A DNA stretch of 64,000 nt from Paenibacillus sp. HWE-109 (GTDB lineage Bacteria > Bacillota > Bacilli > Paenibacillales > NBRC-103111), in NCBI RefSeq assembly GCF_022163125.1, contig NZ_CP091881.1, positions 2,108,001 through 2,172,000 on the forward strand, given 5' to 3'. Made by a program: the position numbers and the translations under genes. Below, one piece after another: positions 26,258 through 35,408 of the stretch. The notes under the pieces are model-generated. The model was not told the origin of the DNA and made no database searches. It was given only the letters and a program-made list of their open reading frames with translations. Every line of letters begins with the position of its first letter. Position 1 is the first letter of the stretch.

Positions 26258-28083
26258 CATTCAGCATAAAAAACGTCGTATTGAAGTATATATTGGATCA
26301 AAAAATTAAAAAGAAATTATTTATTACCTATTTTGTATTAATTATCATACCGCTGTTGATTTTTTCATTGATCGCATACCACAAAATTGCGCAAACAATC
26401 CAGAACAACACGATGTTTTCTGTTAAACAATCGTTCGATCAAGCCGTCTTTTCTTTTTCATCCAGAGTGGAGAATGCCAAGAATATGTCGGATTTAATCA
26501 TTCTTGATGCCGAAGCTACCCGAGCCTTCAGTAAAATGATTGTACCCAATGAAGAAATTCCCCATCAAATCAATGATTATACGTATTTGAGCAGGTTATT
26601 TACCTATTTGCAGCGAAATGCGGATGTCTTCCATATCCGTCTGTTTATCCCTGACAATCTCATGTATTCCGGTGATGGACAAAACTTTTTCAGCTTGGAA
26701 GCAGCGTACGATAAGAAGTGGTATGAAGACTTACTAAACAAGTCAGTCAATATTTTGTGGTACCCTACGACATCTGTAACGATAGATTCTTCCGGGAAGA
26801 CGATCGAAGAAAGGGTTTTGTCAGCTTTGCGTCTGGTGAAAAAACCAGATGACTATACTAAGAATATAGCTGTTTTGAGCATTGATATCCTGGAGAGTGA
26901 TATTCATAGCATGCTTAAAAAGGCTGCTGATCTAACGGAAACAGGAATTGTATACATCGAAAACAGCGAAGGTATCATTCAGTCCAGCACATCCTTGGGC
27001 ATAACAGAAAATTGGAGAGTTCCAGAAAAATATTCGAATGCTTTGCACGAGGGAGATTGGCAGAAAATAAAGATTAACGACGAAATGGCTTTTGTGGGCT
27101 ATAAAAATATTGAGAAAACGGATTTGCGGATTGTATCGGTCGTTCCCTTAAAGGAAATCCTTGCTTCAAGCAGCCATGAAAGAAATTCGTTGATCGTATT
27201 ACTGCTTGTAATGGGAGCGTTAGCTTACCTGTTGGCTTATTTCATTTCTGCTTCAAGCACCAAACGGATTTACAATCTAGTTGATAACATGCGGCGGGTT
27301 CAAAAGGGTGATTTGTCCGTAACCATTTCAAAGGATAGCAGAGACGAAATCGGTGAGCTGGCAGTCAATTTTAATTTTATGATAAAAAAAATAAATGAAT
27401 TAATCGAGGAACAATACAAGAGCGGGCAGGAGGTTAAGGAAGCAGAGCTTAAATTGGTTCAAGCAGAGTTCAAGACCTTACAGGCTCAGATTAATCCGCA
27501 CTTTCTTTACAATACGTTGGATTTAATTAATTGGATGGCCATCAAATATAATTGTCCGGATATCGAATCTTTGATTTATTCCTTGTCGCGGTTCTATAAA
27601 CTAAGTTTAAGAAAAGGTGCAGACATTGTGACGATTCGCGATGAAGCAATGCATATCCAAACCTATTTGCAAATTCAAAATTATCGGTTTGAAAATTGCG
27701 TGCAATTGGAATTGGATGTTGCCAGCATTCAACCGTATAGAATTCCTAAAATCACGTTGCATCCTCTTGTTGAGAATTCGATTATGCACGGCATTTATAA
27801 AAAATCCGGGAGCACCGGCACCATTAAGATAAGCGGAAAGCTGGAGAATGACCATCTTATTATGTATATCGAGGATGACGGAGTTGGCATGACGGAAGAG
27901 CAAATTGAGCGGATTTTTCAACACACTGATCCAGATGAACAAACGGATGACTTGCATGGATTCGGGATTAGAAACGTCAACGAAAGGTTGAAGCAACACT
28001 TTGGGAGTTCTTATGGTTTAACTTATCGAAGTAAATTGGGAGAGGGGACAACGGTCGAAATCCGAATTCCGCTCCACATTTGA
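26254..28083 (+). CDS. YesM-like sensor histidine kinase
   Basis: A 609-residue membrane kinase that partners the YesN-like regulator. A first transmembrane helix (LFITYFVLIIIPLLIFSLIAY) is followed by an extracellular sensor of about 250 residues, a second helix near residue 310, a HAMP domain (to about 365), the His-kinase domain with phosphoacceptor His in INPHFLYNTLD, and an HATPase domain with ENSIMHG and DDGVGM. The ATGA overlap with the regulator gene couples their translation. The extracellular part may sense the sugar or its complex with the binding protein. A bidirectional terminator follows. Confidence 0.94.
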   Translation: MTFSIKNVVLKYILDQKIKKKLFITYFVLIIIPLLIFSLIAYHKIAQTIQNNTMFSVKQSFDQAVFSFSSRVENAKNMSDLIILDAEATRAFSKMIVPNEEIPHQINDYTYLSRLFTYLQRNADVFHIRLFIPDNLMYSGDGQNFFSLEAAYDKKWYEDLLNKSVNILWYPTTSVTIDSSGKTIEERVLSALRLVKKPDDYTKNIAVLSIDILESDIHSMLKKAADLTETGIVYIENSEGIIQSSTSLGITENWRVPEKYSNALHEGDWQKIKINDEMAFVGYKNIEKTDLRIVSVVPLKEILASSSHERNSLIVLLLVMGALAYLLAYFISASSTKRIYNLVDNMRRVQKGDLSVTISKDSRDEIGELAVNFNFMIKKINELIEEQYKSGQEVKEAELKLVQAEFKTLQAQINPHFLYNTLDLINWMAIKYNCPDIESLIYSLSRFYKLSLRKGADIVTIRDEAMHIQTYLQIQNYRFENCVQLELDVASIQPYRIPKITLHPLVENSIMHGIYKKSGSTGTIKISGKLENDHLIMYIEDDGVGMTEEQIERIFQHTDPDEQTDDLHGFGIRNVNERLKQHFGSSYGLTYRSKLGEGTTVEIRIPLHI

Positions 28084-28096
28084 TCATGGGAACACA

Positions 28097-28141
28097 AAAA
28101 CCTCCTTCTCCTTGGAATAAACTCAGGATGAGGAGGTTTAA
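28097..28141. terminator. Bidirectional terminator between convergent genes
   Basis: AAAACCTCC pairs with GGAGGTTTA, with further pairing inside (TCC/GGA). Runs of A and T on both sides suit both the kinase gene and the convergent oxidoreductase gene. Confidence 0.8.
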
Positions 28142-28184
28142 TATCGTGAACACACCTGCGGCTTCGTCGCAGATTTGAATTAAG

Positions 28185-29267
28185 TTATTCGAAATAAATC
28201 GCTTTCCCGGTCCTCGAAGATTCATAGATAGCTTCCAATATTTGTGTGACAACTAGCGCTTGCTCAGGTTTTACCAACGGCTCCGTATCATGAAGTATGC
28301 AATCGAGCCACATCCGCGCTTCCAGATCGCTTGGGCTTTCTTCGCTGCCTTCAAAAAAATCAACTCCGCCTACGCTCATATCGGTGGTGGTTGCGAACAT
28401 TCTGCCCATTCTTTCGCCGTTAATGCGAAGACCGTCACGCATATCCGCTCCACCTTCTGTACCGCAAAGCGTCGTTTTTGCCTCAAGGGTGTCAAGTGAG
28501 TTGAGTGCCCAACTGGATTCAAGTATAACGGTCGCTCCATTCTGCATGGTAATGAAACCGAACGCAGAATCTTCTACTGTAAACTTTTCAGGATCCCAAG
28601 GTCCCCAGAAGTTTGCTGCATTTTCTTTGCGGCTAAGCTTGTTGAAAGTTGATCCCAGGACACATTTTGGTGCATAATTGTTCATCATACGCAAGGTTAA
28701 ATCCAGTGCATGGCTGCCGATGTCGATGAGCGGGCCGCCGCCTTGTTTCTCTTGGTCCAGAAAGACGCCCCAGGTGGGAACCCCACGTCTGCGGATGGCA
28801 TGAGCTTTGGCAAAATAAATGTCCCCAAGCTCGCCATTATCGCAAATTTGCTGCAAGTAACGACTGTCCGGCCGGAAGTTATTCTGGTAAGCAATCGATA
28901 GCTTTTTGCCGGTCCGTCTAGCTGCATCCAACATGGCTTGCGCCTCAGCTGCATTCTTGGCCATCGGTTTCTCGCACATGACATGCTTGCCGGACTCCAT
29001 TGCCGCAATAGAGATCTCGGCATGTGAGTCGTTTGGTGTACATACATAGATCACATCGATAGCGTCATCCTTAAGGATTTCCCTATAATCGTAATAAGAT
29101 TTTGCCCCAATAGCACCATGTTTTGCCGCAGCTCTTTCTGCTTTATCGACAATAATATCGCAGAAAGCGACCATTTCCAGCTCTTTCAATTTGGCAAGCG
29201 CAGGGAAATGCTTCTCGAATGCAATGCCGCCGCAACCAATAATTGCCGCTTTAAGTTTCTTAACCAT
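28185..29267 (-). CDS. Gfo/Idh/MocA family NAD(P)-dependent oxidoreductase
   Basis: A 360-residue cytosolic sugar or inositol dehydrogenase. The N-terminal Rossmann fold shows AAIIGCGGIAFEKHFPAL, and the family's second signature is VMCEKPMAKN, with the catalytic Lys in EKP. The C-terminal beta-sheet domain holds GGGPLIDIGSHALDL, with the active-site Asp and His. ATG at 29267 is chosen because GGAGG lies nine bases before it; a longer frame begins at 29294. It is transcribed toward the kinase gene from a promoter carrying the same 41-bp element as the isomerase gene, so the two enzymes are likely to be induced together and to act on the imported sugar. Confidence 0.93.
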   Translation of the reverse strand: MVKKLKAAIIGCGGIAFEKHFPALAKLKELEMVAFCDIIVDKAERAAAKHGAIGAKSYYDYREILKDDAIDVIYVCTPNDSHAEISIAAMESGKHVMCEKPMAKNAAEAQAMLDAARRTGKKLSIAYQNNFRPDSRYLQQICDNGELGDIYFAKAHAIRRRGVPTWGVFLDQEKQGGGPLIDIGSHALDLTLRMMNNYAPKCVLGSTFNKLSRKENAANFWGPWDPEKFTVEDSAFGFITMQNGATVILESSWALNSLDTLEAKTTLCGTEGGADMRDGLRINGERMGRMFATTTDMSVGGVDFFEGSEESPSDLEARMWLDCILHDTEPLVKPEQALVVTQILEAIYESSRTGKAIYFE

Positions 29268-29334
29268 CTTAATCGACCTCCGCAAATAGTTCATTTTTAC
29301 AACCCGCTTCAGGGGAGTTGTTCATTTCAGCTCT

Positions 29335-29400
29335 ATTATAGGGCGAACGAGTGCTGCGATGAAATGAAGGATGTCATTGAAACATGAACAATATGATTGA
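29335..29400 (-). promoter_or_regulatory. Promoter of the oxidoreductase gene with shared 41-bp element
   Basis: The minus-strand TATAAT runs from 29340 to 29335; the conserved element 29360-29400 lies upstream of the -35 position, exactly as before the isomerase gene. Only one base differs within 41. A further TAGTTCATTT segment near each start codon is also shared. From 29401 to 29536 nothing else is evident. Confidence 0.75.
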
Positions 29401-29536
29401 GTTTCAGTTGAGTTTCAGGGATTGGTGATTTGATGGATATTTGACCCGCTGTTGGAGTTTTCAAGTGGTGATGCCCCATGACAACTCAAAATAAAAAACA
29501 GAAATCTATCTGCTTGAAAAGGACTGATAACTATTC

Positions 29537-30775
29537 ATGCATATTTGGAATGCGCTGGGAATTGATCCCAGTAGTGACAGTTCCGTCATTAAGAGAGCTT
29601 ACGCGAAGCAGTTGAAACTCCATCACCCTGAGGAAGACCCGGAGGGTTATCAACGGTTGCGGGAAGCTTATGATCAAGCGCTTAGGCAGGCCAAACAGCA
29701 GAGTAACCGATCAGTCAACCGTATTGTTTCGGAGGAAGAAGTTGAGCAGCAGGAAAGTCAGCATGTGTCTGTTTCTAACCGCATCATGATCCTGCCAGAG
29801 CAGGATCATGTACCTCGCAGTCCTGAACATCAATTAGATGAGTTTATGGGTAAGGTCAAAATGATATACAACACTTTCATATCACGAATCGATACAGATT
29901 ATTGGTTGGAACTAATGAATGACGATGTCATGTGGAATGTAAATCTTCAACGTTCCGTTTACGAACGAATGCTCAATTTTTTAGAAAGTCATCCTTATTT
30001 GCCAAGATCGGTTTGGCAACTGCTCGAAGGCAGTTTTCGATGGAAGGAGAAAGCGCAAGAGGATCGGGATTTGTTTTCCAAACGGTATCCTAATGTGTTT
30101 ATTTATGCACTTGAGGATCAGCAATATGCGACAAGCTTGCGGTATTCGTTCCTTGCAGATGCAGGAAACATTGATTACGATGCCTTTCTGCATTATCGGG
30201 TAATGGCGTTGAGAGCGCTCAAAGACCATGACTTACAGACTGCGGAAGAAATGCTGAATAAGGCCTGCGAAGTGTTTCCCAGTGATCCGGATTTGCTTCG
30301 CCTTCAAGGGGAATTTTACTTTCGAACGGATGATTTAAATCGTGCTCTTATTGCCTTCGATCATTGTATTCGTATTGCTCCTGACGATATGGATTCTTAT
30401 TTCTATCGCTCTCGTATTTACTATAAACAAGACAAGCTGGTTGATGCGATTCAGGATTTAGACTATCTTCTTTCTAAAATGCCAGAAAATCTGGATATGT
30501 TATCTCTTTTGGGAAAATGTTATATCAAGTTGGGACAATTAAACCAAGCTAGAGAAAGCTATCATCGGATACTGGACATCCATTCGAACGATATCGAAGC
30601 ACTTGTTTATCTTGCGGATTTCGAGAGGTCCACAATTAAGCAAAAGAGCTTTGGGCAATCGGAGGAATTAGAGCCTACAGATGAGATGGAACTCCAACTG
30701 AGTGCTCAGCCTCCCTTACTGGCGTTATTTGCAAAAATTAAAGAGCTGTTATTTAAGCTTGCAAAACTATTTTAG
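29537..30775 (+). CDS. J-domain protein with C-terminal TPR repeats
   Basis: A 412-residue cytosolic co-chaperone-like protein. Residues 1-55 form a J-domain (IWNALGIDPSSDSSVIKRAYAKQLKLHHP), but the loop that activates Hsp70 reads HPE (residues 30-32) rather than the canonical HPD. Residues about 210-370 contain tetratricopeptide repeats (ALRALKDHDLQTAEEMLNKA, LNRALIAFDHCIRIAPDDMD, LNQARESYHRILDIHSNDIE). The ribosome binding site is poor (AAAAGGA at 29516 is rather far). The following gene encodes a DUF1266 protein. Enterobacteria also place J-domain genes (djlB, djlC) beside DUF1266 genes, so a working partnership is likely. Confidence 0.88.
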   Translation: MHIWNALGIDPSSDSSVIKRAYAKQLKLHHPEEDPEGYQRLREAYDQALRQAKQQSNRSVNRIVSEEEVEQQESQHVSVSNRIMILPEQDHVPRSPEHQLDEFMGKVKMIYNTFISRIDTDYWLELMNDDVMWNVNLQRSVYERMLNFLESHPYLPRSVWQLLEGSFRWKEKAQEDRDLFSKRYPNVFIYALEDQQYATSLRYSFLADAGNIDYDAFLHYRVMALRALKDHDLQTAEEMLNKACEVFPSDPDLLRLQGEFYFRTDDLNRALIAFDHCIRIAPDDMDSYFYRSRIYYKQDKLVDAIQDLDYLLSKMPENLDMLSLLGKCYIKLGQLNQARESYHRILDIHSNDIEALVYLADFERSTIKQKSFGQSEELEPTDEMELQLSAQPPLLALFAKIKELLFKLAKLF

Positions 30776-30830
30776 TATTAGCTTTCGGTGGTCTATGGAG
30801 CAAGTAGAAAGGAGTTGTCTTTGTTTCAAA

Positions 30831-31481
30831 ATGGATTATTACAATCTCGAAGCTCGCCAACAATTATCTTTATATATTCATGCACTTTCGTCTTTTTGCT
30901 TGAAAGGGCATAATCCTTATCCTTTTGCCAAAAATATGCACCTAATATTCGAAAATAAAAGTCGGTTGCGTCAATTGCTGTACAAATGGGAAATCGATGA
31001 TGCCGAAATGCTAAAAGAGAAGTTGGACTGGTTCTTTCAAACTGGGCACAGAAAAGAGTTTCGTGACAGTAGTATGCTGCTCTCAGGGCTTTCAATATCG
31101 GAACGCGCTGAATATATACAATCACTGCCTGACGGGGATCCAAGGAGAGCAAAGCTGATTGTCTCCAATCATTATTTGACACGCTTGCCAGTGGAAGGCA
31201 TAGCTGCATACGATCATTCTTGGTGCGTATATGCTTGCTGCGCGGGATATGAACTCGGATATTTAACGGAAGAGGATAAATGGAGAATGGTGACTGTCAG
31301 TGCTCGGGATGTTAGAAAATCATATTCAAGCTGGAAGGACTATGCTATCGGATATGCGGCAGGAGCGGACTTCACAGAGTCTTCTTCTTCTTTTGAATAT
31401 GTGAATAAAAACCAAGATTTCCTTATTAAGCTGCTTATTGCTCCAGACAGTCCGCTAAGACATATTAGCTTTGGGTGTTGA
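30831..31481 (+). CDS. DUF1266 domain-containing protein
   Basis: A protein of about 216 residues with the DUF1266 pattern: IAAYDHSWCVYACCAGYELGYLTEEDKW followed by SYSSWKDYAIGYAAGADF. The function of the family is unknown. No signal peptide or membrane helix is seen. The start is uncertain: ATG at 30831 lies 16 bases behind AAAGGAG (30808-30814), an ATG at 30795 has no site, and the open frame extends back into the J-domain gene. It lies 55 bases after the J-domain gene on the same strand, with no terminator between, so cotranscription is likely. Confidence 0.8.
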   Translation: MDYYNLEARQQLSLYIHALSSFCLKGHNPYPFAKNMHLIFENKSRLRQLLYKWEIDDAEMLKEKLDWFFQTGHRKEFRDSSMLLSGLSISERAEYIQSLPDGDPRRAKLIVSNHYLTRLPVEGIAAYDHSWCVYACCAGYELGYLTEEDKWRMVTVSARDVRKSYSSWKDYAIGYAAGADFTESSSSFEYVNKNQDFLIKLLIAPDSPLRHISFGC

Positions 31482-31523
31482 GATGTAGTCTATACCACTA
31501 TCGAGAAAAGAGATGATTACACT

Positions 31524-31913
31524 ATGATAAAGAAATTTCTACCAAATGTTTTTTTAGTTATATGGGCGCTAAGTGCACTGGGTGCTACAATTGCTCACCA
31601 ATTCTTCACTGAACGGGTTGCGGCTGCATCGGTTTGGGGAATGGCTGCCGGTTGGCAGCGGGAGATTGGATATTTCGACTTAGTTCTGGCGTGCACAGCT
31701 CTTTATTCCGTATTTACTCGAGATTCAGCTCTTAAAAAGTATCTATGTATGATTCTGCCTACGCTCAGCATCTTACTAGGGGGAAATCATCTCGTCACAT
31801 TTTGGCAGTCTGGTCAATTACTTCACTTTCAATGGTCTGCTCTAAATGGTCTTGCTATTATTTTCGGTTATGCTTCTTTATTCTTATTGAACACTCCTGA
31901 ACAAAAACACTAG
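31524..31913 (+). CDS. Small membrane protein, four predicted helices
   Basis: A 129-residue integral membrane protein with about four hydrophobic segments (FLPNVFLVIWALSALGATI, IGYFDLVLACTALYSVF, YLCMILPTLSILLGGNHLV, ALNGLAIIFGYASLFLL). It resembles the group of small proteins annotated as DUF6790, but I am not certain of that. GAGAAAAGAGATG gives a weak ribosome binding site. It lies 42 bases after the DUF1266 gene, on the same strand, and is closed by a terminator. No function can be given. Confidence 0.75.
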   Translation: MIKKFLPNVFLVIWALSALGATIAHQFFTERVAAASVWGMAAGWQREIGYFDLVLACTALYSVFTRDSALKKYLCMILPTLSILLGGNHLVTFWQSGQLLHFQWSALNGLAIIFGYASLFLLNTPEQKH

Positions 31914-31926
31914 AAAACATTGCAGA

Positions 31927-31956
31927 AACTTTAGCTATAGCAGCTGAGGTTTTTTC
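31927..31956 (+). terminator. Terminator after the J-domain/DUF1266/membrane gene group
   Basis: AACTTTAGCT pairs with AGCTGAGGTT with G-U pairs around the loop ATAGC, followed by TTTTTT. A TATAAT at 31959-31964 just behind it may serve the next gene. Confidence 0.75.
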
Positions 31957-32025
31957 TTTATAATAGGGGTATGCTAAACTTGACCTATAAACAAAATTTT
32001 CCAGAAAAACAAGGAGGTGATGCCC

Positions 32026-34118
32026 ATGACAACGAACAACAAACTCAATAGATTATCCAAGGAAAAGTCGCCGTATTTGCTGCAACATCAATACAATCTG
32101 GTAGATTGGTTCCCTTGGTCAGACGAGGCTTTTGAAATCGCCAAACGCGATAATAAGCCAGTCTTCTTATCTATTGGGTATAGCTGACGTTGGATATCTG
32201 GAGAACTTGTCATTGGTGCCACGTCATGGCACACGAATCTTTCGAAGACCAAGCTGTAGCAGACATGCTAAACAAGGACTTCATCTCCATCAAAGTCGAT
32301 CGTGAAGAACGGCCGGATGTCGACCACATCTACATGGCGGTATGCCAGGCGATGACAGGCCGAGGCGGCTGGCCGCTGACGGTGTTCCTGACGCCGGAGA
32401 AGAAGCCTTTCTTCGCAGGAACGTACTTCCCGCGCAGCCGTAAGTATAACCGAGCTGGATTCGTAGAGATCATAGCCCAGATGGCAGCGAAGTGGAAGGA
32501 AGACCCGGAACGCATTCGTGAGGTAGGGGAGCAGGTTATGCAAGATATGACAAGTCGACTGCTTGAGCATCGTATGGGTGGCGAGGTTTCGGAGGAAACG
32601 CTCCATGAGGCATTCCGTTTGTATGAGCGTACATTTGATCCAGCGAACGGTGGCTTTGGCAGCTCGCCCAAGTTTCCGACCGCTCAAAATCTATCGTTTC
32701 TACTAAGGTATTATTATAAAACCGGTAAGGAAAAAGCGCTTGAAATGGTTGAAAAGACGCTCGATGCTATGCATCGTGGAGGGATGTACGACCACATCGG
32801 ATTCGGATTTTCGAGATATTCCGTCGATGAGAGATGGTTGGTTCCTCATTTTGAAAAGATGCTGTATGACAACGCATTGCTAGTTATGACCTATATAGAA
32901 GCTTATCAAGTGACAGGAAAAGAGAAGTATGCGGAGGTCGCAGAGCAGATCATCACTTACGTGCTTCGCGATATGACGGATGAGGGCGGAGCGTTCTACT
33001 CCGCTGAGGATGCGGATTCCGAAGGCGAGGAAGGCAAGTTCTATGTCTGGACGCCAGATGAAGTGGAGGTCGTTCTTGGCATAGACGAAGGCGATCTTTA
33101 TTCGGAGCTGTACGATATTACGGAGTCGGGGAATTATGAGGGGCGTAATATCCCGAATTTGATTGACACGACTCTGGTGTCGTTTGCGAAGCGGAAGCAG
33201 ATTCCCCTAGAGGAGCTGAAGCAGCGGATTATGGCGGCCCGTGCCAAGCTGTTCGCGCACCGCGAGCAGCGCATTCATCCGGGCAAGGATGATAAGATTC
33301 TGACCTCGTGGAACGGTCTGATGATTGCTGCGCTGTCCAAGGCTGCGCGCGCCTTGGACAAACCTTCTTACGCGGAGGCTGCCGCGAAAGCCGCGGATTT
33401 CCTGCTTCGCGAGCTGCGCCGCGAGGATGAGCGTTTGCTCGCCCGCTATCGCGACGGCGAAGCTGCTTTCCTCGGCTACGTGGACGATTATGCATTCCTC
33501 GTATGGGGCTTGATCGAGCTGTACGAGACCACGTTCGAGCTGCGCTACCTCCGTGAAGCAGTCCAGCTGAACGCCGAGATGCTTCGCCTCTTCGGAGACG
33601 AAGAGAAGGGCGGGCTCTTCTTCTACGGCAGCGATGCCGAGCAGCTGCTCACCCGCCCCAAAGAGATCTACGACGGCGCGATGCCGTCGGGGAACGGGGC
33701 CGCCGCGCTGAACCTGCTGCGGCTATCCAGGCTGACCTACGACGCGAAGCTGTCGCAGGCAGCCGATGTCCAGCTCCAGGCGTTCGCCGGAGCTGTTGCC
33801 GCTTACCCGCCGGGCTATGCGCTGACGCTGGCCGCGCTGGATTTCGCTTGCGGCGAAGCCAGCGAAATCGTCATCGCCGGCGACCCGGCGAAGCCGCAGA
33901 CGCAGCAGATGCTGCGCACGGTGCAGCGGCAGTATCTGCCGAATACGCTGCTGATTCTTCACCCGCCAGGAGAGGCTGGCGAAGAAGTGCGCAAGCTTAT
34001 TCCGCTTGTGCAAGACAAGCTGCAGCTTGGTGGGCAGGCTACAGCTTACGTATGCCAGAATTTTGCCTGCCAAGCGCCAACGCAAGATCTGGAGGACCTC
34101 GCAAATCTTACTTCCTGA
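32026..34118 (+). pseudogene. yyaL: YyaL-like thioredoxin-domain protein, interrupted by a 20-nt insertion
   Basis: Homologue of the large DUF255/YyaL proteins, which have an N-terminal thioredoxin-like domain and an alpha-toroid of glycosidase type. Translation from ATG 32026, with AAGGAGGTGA just before it, gives LSKEKSPYLLQHQYNLVDW up to SIGYS and then stops at TGA 32185-32187. The family sequence continues with STCHWCHVM-x-HESF; this continuation is found in another frame from ACTTGTCATTGG at about 32204. The 20 bases between (32185-32204) are the extra segment, shifting the frame and adding the stop. The rest, to LEDLANLTS, is intact for over 630 codons. A shorter protein could start at TTG 32190, but it would lack the first strands of the thioredoxin fold. 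The downstream part is GC-rich compared with its neighbours. Confidence 0.85.
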
Positions 34119-34146
34119 GATACTTTCTCGTCTAGAAGCCTACATC

Positions 34147-34833
34147 TTAATTCGATACAGGATCCTGCTCCGCCCGGCTGAATCCTTTAACGATTAGCCA
34201 TACAGCCAACACCATTTGTTGAAAGGCTATTGGCATGTTCAACATCATGTAGGCTGCATCCAGATCGATGAAGCGAATCATAAATAATAAGCTTGCCAAT
34301 ATGGACAATGCAGATCCAATAACACCCCAAACGGACAACCAACGTGGAACTAGTTTTGTTTGGTAGAATAGGCAGTTAAACAAGAACATAGCCAAAACAA
34401 AGGCCAGTGTCGTTGCGACATGGTTCACCAAATCACGTCCGGCTTGCAACAATCTACCCAAGGTCTGGAAGTACGATATCTCCAGAGTTCCCACTTTTGT
34501 GAATTCGTGGCTTAATGTCAATAGCAGGAGAAGAATGATTACACCAATAATAATGAACGCACCTGCAATAATGCCGAACGCAACAGATCCAAGAGCTAAA
34601 CCTTTATTAAGCTTACTTAAAATCGGATACATCAAAATAGGAATACCAACATAGGAAACAACCATTAACAATTGGAAAAACGCGCCCAGTAGTACTTGGT
34701 TTTCATTTGCAAAAGCTTCGCCAAGGTAGTCTGCTCCATCTATAACAGGAACAACACTAAATATACCTGCAACTATCCCGGCAATTAATAACACGCCAGT
34801 AATTACAGCAGTCCTTCTACCTGAATTCCTCAA
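34147..34833 (-). CDS. DUF4386 family membrane protein
   Basis: An integral membrane protein of about 228 residues with six hydrophobic segments and the DUF4386 pattern (RRTAVITGVLLIAGIVAGIFS at the start, LGSVAFGIIAGAFIIIGVI in the middle, LVPRWLSVWGVIGSALSI near the end). Function unknown. TTG at 34833 is preferred, since GGGAGG lies nine bases before it; the TTG at 34842 is too close to that site. A Fur-type box lies about 140 bases upstream, so iron control is possible. It converges with the YyaL remnant, with 28 bases between the stops. Confidence 0.85.
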   Translation of the reverse strand: MRNSGRRTAVITGVLLIAGIVAGIFSVVPVIDGADYLGEAFANENQVLLGAFFQLLMVVSYVGIPILMYPILSKLNKGLALGSVAFGIIAGAFIIIGVIILLLLLTLSHEFTKVGTLEISYFQTLGRLLQAGRDLVNHVATTLAFVLAMFLFNCLFYQTKLVPRWLSVWGVIGSALSILASLLFMIRFIDLDAAYMMLNMPIAFQQMVLAVWLIVKGFSRAEQDPVSN

Positions 34834-34973
34834 CAGTCTCAACCTCCCTGAAATAGCTGCTTTTCTAATAAAATATCAGGAAAAGGTAAGCCGCAACAGA
34901 TACTTTAGTATGGTTAATTCTCTTTCAGAAGCAGCAGCAAAGAAATTATTGAACTAATTTATCCTCGAAAGAG

Positions 34974-34988
34974 TGATAATAATTATCA
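34974..34988. promoter_or_regulatory. Fur-type 7-1-7 box
   Basis: TGATAATAATTATCA is a perfect 7-1-7 inverted repeat identical to the Bacillus Fur consensus TGATAATNATTATCA. On the minus strand a TTGTAA stands before it, with 16-17 bases to TTATCA, so it would overlap the -10 of a promoter reading into the DUF4386 gene. Confidence 0.7.
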
Positions 34989-35016
34989 TTATTGGTTACA
35001 ATGTCTATAGAGGGCG

Positions 35017-35040
35017 AAAAAGAGGCCTCGAAGGCCTCTT
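35017..35040 (-). terminator. Terminator of the DUF1540 gene
   Basis: On the minus strand AGAGGCC-TTCG-(A)GGCCTCT is followed by TTTTT. Confidence 0.85.
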
Positions 35041-35094
35041 CTTTTCGAACTTTCGCTTCTTTCAAGCAGTTAAGCATTCCATTCTTGCGGTCAG

Positions 35095-35253
35095 TTAAAC
35101 TTTCGGTTCAAAAGTCTTACAATCGGTTTCTTCGGAATTACGAGCTTGATTGCTGCCGTGGTGGCTCACGACATAAATCGAGTTCGCGTTGCATTTGTTG
35201 CCACTAGCCCAGTTTTTACAGGAATTCACTTCACAAAGGACATCTTTTGCCAT
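35095..35253 (-). CDS. DUF1540 domain-containing small cysteine-rich protein
   Basis: A 52-residue protein with the DUF1540 cysteine pattern: CEVNSCKNWASGNKCNANSI and a last Cys in TDCKTFEP. Such small proteins are common in spore-forming Bacillota and probably bind a metal; their role is unknown. The ATG at 35253 is preceded by AAAGGAGGTGA at ideal spacing, which identifies the start within a longer open frame. It has its own terminator. Confidence 0.88.
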   Translation of the reverse strand: MAKDVLCEVNSCKNWASGNKCNANSIYVVSHHGSNQARNSEETDCKTFEPKV

Positions 35254-35408
35254 GTTTATTTCACCTCCTTTACCTTCTAGGGTGGGCGAAATAGGCCTAT
35301 TTTTATACATAGTCTGGAAATGAATTATTTCCGGAGGATAGCATTACCGTTTTGCTGCGTCGTTACATATACTTGGAGGAAGGGATTTTACTTCAAGGGG
35401 TTGATTTT

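Noticed and set aside
34992..35207. Plus-strand reading frame of 71 codons behind the Fur box
   Set aside because: It lies over a terminator and antisense to the well-supported DUF1540 gene and has no ribosome binding site.
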